Assembly (NCBI GenBank): GCA_964648365.1
Contig: CAZYLK010000235.1
Span: 1 to 7,963 of the forward strand
DNA: 7,963 bases
From: SURF-32 sp964648365
Lineage (GTDB): Bacteria; Planctomycetota; Phycisphaerae; UBA1845
Direction of reading: 5' to 3'
Below, in pieces: positions 6,111 through 7,963 of this stretch. The position numbers and the translations under genes were made by a program. Under the pieces are notes generated by a model. It saw only the letters and a program-made list of their open reading frames with translations. It was not told where the DNA came from and made no database searches. Every line of letters begins with the position of its first letter. Positions within the stretch are counted from its first letter, which is position 1.

Positions 6111-6128
6111 GCCGCTGAACTCAGCGGC
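6111..6128. terminator. Perfect hairpin between the response regulator and feoA
   Basis: GCCGCTGA-AC-TCAGCGGC is an 18-nt near-perfect palindrome, an 8-bp inverted repeat. It lies 107 nt past the response-regulator stop and just upstream of the feoAB promoter, where a terminator would be useful. It lacks a U-run on the minus strand (next bases CCCGGAG), so it is not a canonical intrinsic terminator. Confidence 0.3.
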
Positions 6129-6224
6129 ACATTTCATACCAAATCGGTGCGAGTTTGGCCAGTCGCCGCGGGCGGCGCCGGCCGTCTCGCGCTCCGCCCG
6201 GAGTTACTACTGCCGTCGTTCGAC

Positions 6225-6251
6225 ATAAGTTGTTTCAAGGAACGAACTTAT
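6225..6251 (-). other. Stem-loop spanning the response-regulator stop codon
   Basis: An inverted repeat ATAAGTT (6225-6231) / AACTTAT (6245-6251) with a 13-nt loop brackets the TGA of the regulator gene (6235-6237). It is AT-rich within GC-rich sequence and could mark the mRNA 3' end or protect it. There is no U-tract; the role is a guess. Confidence 0.3.
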
Positions 6252-6915
6252 ATCCGATGCTGTGGACGGTGACGACGTGCTTGGGGTTCTTCGGGTCGTC
6301 TTCGATCTTTCGCCGCAGGCTCACGATGTGGTTATCGACCGTGCGGTTGGTCGAGCACGCCTCCAGCCCCCAGATGTGATCGAGCATCTTGTTCCGCTCG
6401 ACCGGATGCTCCGAGTGCTCCAGCAGCATCTTGAGAATTTCGATCTCGAAGTGACCCATCGTGTGCGTCTCGTCGCCGCGCTGGACCTTGCCGGTGACGA
6501 GGTCGACGGTGGACTTGCCGACGGTGACGACTTTCGACACACCCGAGCCACCCGTGCTGCGCCGAAGCGCTGCCCGGATGCGCGCGAGCAGTTCGCGCAC
6601 GGCGAACGGCTTGACGATGTAGTCATCCGCGCCCGCCTCCAGCCCGCGGACGATGTCGATCTCCTGGCTCTTGGCGGTCAGCATGATGATCGGCGTGGTG
6701 AAGCCCGCCTGCCGCGTGCGGCGGCAGACTTCCAGCCCGTCCATTTTGGGCATCATCACATCGAGCAGGACGAGGTCGGGGCGCTCGTTCTGCACCGCGA
6801 TCCACGCGGCCTCGCCGTCGGTCGCCTCCAGAACGTCGAACCCCTCGAATTGAAGGTTATCCTTCAACCCCATCGCCATCGCCGGCTCGTCTTCCGCAAC
6901 CAGAATCCGCGTCAT
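6235..6915 (-). CDS. OmpR-family two-component response regulator
   Basis: 226 aa DNA-binding response regulator. The receiver domain (about 1-118) has the acidic pocket E8/D9, phospho-acceptor D52 in LLDVMMPKMDG, T80 in IIMLTAKS, and K102 in DDYIVKPFAVREL. The C-terminal winged helix (about 130-226) has FEIEILKMLLEHSEHPV, MLDHIWG, NRTVDNHIVSLRRKIEDDP and TVHSIGYKFV, the OmpR/PhoB pattern. ATG 6915 is preferred over ATG 6921 because GGAG (6926-6923) is 7 nt from the former and 1 nt from the latter; upstream codons in the open frame are unlike the family. No histidine kinase is in the window: the genes on either side are unrelated, so it is an orphan here. Its target and signal cannot be told. 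All phosphorylation residues are intact, so it should be phosphorylatable. Confidence 0.93.
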   Translation of the reverse strand: MTRILVAEDEPAMAMGLKDNLQFEGFDVLEATDGEAAWIAVQNERPDLVLLDVMMPKMDGLEVCRRTRQAGFTTPIIMLTAKSQEIDIVRGLEAGADDYIVKPFAVRELLARIRAALRRSTGGSGVSKVVTVGKSTVDLVTGKVQRGDETHTMGHFEIEILKMLLEHSEHPVERNKMLDHIWGLEACSTNRTVDNHIVSLRRKIEDDPKNPKHVVTVHSIGYKFVP

Positions 6916-7373
6916 GTTCATGCTCCGCAGGATGCCCGTGCTCGGGCTACTACTGACCGGCGGCCGCGATCCCGCGCCGGCCGGTTCCATCGGGGGACGC
7001 TACCGCAGTGGCCATAAGCCGTTGTCCGCCCGGAGATTCCGCTGGATGATACCCGCCCGAACCGTGCACGGCGAGCCTGGGCTGCTGTGGATTCTGCGGT
7101 TGTCGGCTACTCGGGGCGCGACTTATCAGACGGATGGTTGAGAAGCTGGCGTTCCGAAAGCCGGCCGACACATAATCGGTGGACCGGCGTCGACCCCCGC
7201 GGGCAGACGCCTGCGCGTCGCGGGCCACCGCAATCTCGAATCCGAGATGTCATTGGCTCGAAGCCTCCGGAGGGATTCGAACGGTGTCGCGAGGGACGCT
7301 TGCATCGTCACGCCGATCGCGCGAAGCGTGTGCTATCGTTTCTCGCGCCTGTTTGCGAAAGGGAAGTTGAACG
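6916..7373. other. Intergenic region between divergent regulator and DUF433 genes
   Basis: 458 nt with no convincing gene; short open frames here have low-complexity, Arg/Pro/Ser-rich translations without family features. It should contain the promoters of both flanking genes, but I find no strong one for the regulator. Structures seen: an imperfect GC-rich inverted repeat at about 6956-6988, a hairpin ATCTCG-AATC-CGAGAT (7233-7248), and a 10-bp palindrome CCTCCGGAGG (7264-7273) next to a tRNA-T-loop-like string. None is clearly functional. Confidence 0.5.
7331..7339 (+). promoter_or_regulatory. Possible extended -10 promoter for the DUF433 gene
   Basis: TGC-TATCGT has the TGn extension plus a -10 matching TATAAT at four of six positions, 34 nt before the ATG. 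No -35 box stands at 17 nt upstream. A ribosome site GGGAAG (7361-7366) follows, 7 nt before ATG 7374. Confidence 0.3.
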
Positions 7374-7709
7374 ATGACTTTCACCGCGCAAGCCGAAGCG
7401 CCGCCGCTGCGGCAAGATGCCGGCGGAGCACTCCGCGTCGGAAACTCGCGCGTCTTGCTGGAATTGGTCATCCGCACGTTTCAGGATGGTGCGACTCCCG
7501 AGACCATCGTTCAGCGCTACTCGACGTTGGCGCTGCCCGACGTGTACGCGGTTATTGCCTTCTACTTGCGTCATCGCGGCGAGGTCGAGGAGTATCTGGC
7601 CGACCGTGAGCGGCAAGCCGAGGATGTTCGTCAACGGATTCGGAGTCAGCAGGGCGATTTGAGCGAGATTCGCGCTCGACTGCTTGAGCGACGACCGGCA
7701 CAGGGATGA
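7374..7709 (+). CDS. DUF433 antitoxin
   Basis: 111 aa DUF433 protein, the antitoxin of DUF433/DUF5615 (VapBC-like) modules. The domain is visible as LRVGNSRVLLELVIRTFQDG (20-39), ATPETIVQRYSTLALPDVYAVIAFYLRHR (40-68), then EVEEYLADRERQAEDVRQRI and a C-terminal LLERR. This is the longer DUF433 form, with a helical tail thought to contact the partner toxin. ATG 7374 has GGGAAG 7 nt upstream. The gene appears intact, but the toxin that should follow is cut off after about 21 codons, so the antitoxin is left without a functional partner at this locus. Confidence 0.85.
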   Translation: MTFTAQAEAPPLRQDAGGALRVGNSRVLLELVIRTFQDGATPETIVQRYSTLALPDVYAVIAFYLRHRGEVEEYLADRERQAEDVRQRIRSQQGDLSEIRARLLERRPAQG

Positions 7710-7712
7710 GCG

Positions 7713-7775
7713 ATGTTCCGGCTGCTCGCAGATGAGAATTTCAACGGTGACATCGTGCGCGGGCTGTTGGATCGT
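7713..7775 (+). pseudogene. Truncated DUF5615 PIN-like toxin
   Basis: ATG 7713, 3 nt after the DUF433 stop and behind AGGGAT, begins FRLLADENFNGDIVRGLLDR, the typical N-terminus of DUF5615 PIN-like toxins, with the first acidic residue at D7. Similarity stops at about codon 21. Full-length members are roughly 110-130 aa and need later acidic residues such as the LTHD motif, which are absent. The frame stays open to the window edge, but only because it runs antisense through the yjbQ 3' end; those residues are not DUF5615-like. Probably a deletion or recombination scar. Confidence 0.75.
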
Positions 7776-7784
7776 CCGACGCCT

Positions 7785-7963
7785 TCAACCGCGCATCTCC
7801 CCAACAACCTGCACCACAACCTCCCGCCGCCGCGGCCGCGTGTCGAAGTCGATCAGAATGATCTGCTGCCAGGTGCCCAGCGGCATCTCGCCGCGGATCA
7901 AGGGGACGGTGATCGACGGGCCGAGCAGCGACGCGCGGACGTGGGAGTGGCCGTTGTCGTCGT
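7785..7963 (-). CDS. yjbQ: YjbQ/UPF0047 family protein, C-terminal part
   Basis: The last 58 codons plus TGA (7787-7785) of a UPF0047 gene that starts beyond the window. The translation has the family signature NGHSHVRASLLGPS, then VPLIRGEMPLGTWQQIILIDFD and a basic TRPRRREVVVQVVGE end. UPF0047 proteins are small, widespread, cytoplasmic enzymes; E. coli YjbQ shows thiamine-phosphate synthase activity in vitro, but the physiological role is unsettled. The C-terminus looks complete. It converges on the DUF5615 fragment with about 9 nt between the last recognisable toxin codon and its stop. Confidence 0.88.
   Translation of the reverse strand, partial: DDNGHSHVRASLLGPSITVPLIRGEMPLGTWQQIILIDFDTRPRRREVVVQVVGEMRG

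Noticed and set aside
6111..6128. Considered as a certain rho-independent terminator
   Set aside because: The stem is perfect but no U-tract follows on either strand, so it is listed only as a low-confidence hairpin.
6262..7017. Plus-strand ORF of 251 codons opposite the response regulator
   Set aside because: Shadow of the regulator gene; no domain, and the minus strand has complete receiver and winged-helix motifs.
7255..7290. tRNA-like string on the minus strand (CGTTCGAATCCCTCCGG), resembling a T-loop and acceptor end
   Set aside because: The T stem does not pair (CACCG against CCCTC gives one good pair next to the loop), and no anticodon or D arm can be found at the right distance. At most a remnant of a tRNA attachment site; more likely chance.
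1..7963. CRISPR arrays, insertion-sequence ends and long direct repeats
   Set aside because: Reading through the window I saw no regularly spaced repeats, no transposase or integrase motifs and no paired terminal repeats beyond the short operator and hairpin palindromes listed.

Overview
This is a high-GC bacterial window holding ordinary chromosomal genes with toxin-antitoxin (TA) modules packed between them. GC content, the FeoA/FeoB style and the DUF433/DUF5615 pair suggest an environmental bacterium, possibly a planctomycete. That is an impression from protein style; there is no rRNA or other marker gene to test it.

Layout, left to right. Bases 1-63 are the 3' end of an unidentified plus-strand gene. 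A minus-strand TA operon follows (148-1186): a HigB/Gp49-type toxin first, then a HigA-type antitoxin carrying a second helix-turn-helix domain. Its promoter is very clear, TTGACC - 17 nt - GATAAT, with two copies of one palindromic operator, as expected for autorepression. After a spacer of about 300 nt comes a plus-strand zinc hydrolase of the succinylglutamate desuccinylase/aspartoacylase family (1556-2635). The -35 box of the next operon overlaps its stop codon. That operon is a Phd-VapC TA pair (2668-3302) whose promoter places the predicted transcript start at or within a base or two of the antitoxin ATG, so the mRNA is probably leaderless.

Convergent to vapC by only 12 nt is feoAB (5992 down to 3315), the ferrous iron importer. 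Its promoter carries a 17-bp palindrome with the geometry and outer arms of a Fur box. Next upstream, on the same strand, is an OmpR-family response regulator (6915 down to 6235) with no histidine kinase in the window. Bases 6916-7373 hold no convincing gene.

The right end carries a third TA locus: an intact DUF433 antitoxin (7374-7709) and a DUF5615 PIN-like toxin that keeps only about its first 21 codons (7713-7775). It then runs directly into the convergent 3' end of a yjbQ (UPF0047) gene (7785-7963), which leaves the window.

The housekeeping genes (hydrolase, iron uptake, response regulator, yjbQ) do not form one pathway. The main theme is compact, self-regulated TA cassettes inserted between chromosomal genes, one of them broken. 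I see no CRISPR array, rRNA, tRNA, insertion sequence or origin. I found no clearly undescribed system; the best candidates for a second look are the double-HTH HigA with its paired operators, the leaderless phd-vapC promoter, and the truncated DUF5615 junction.
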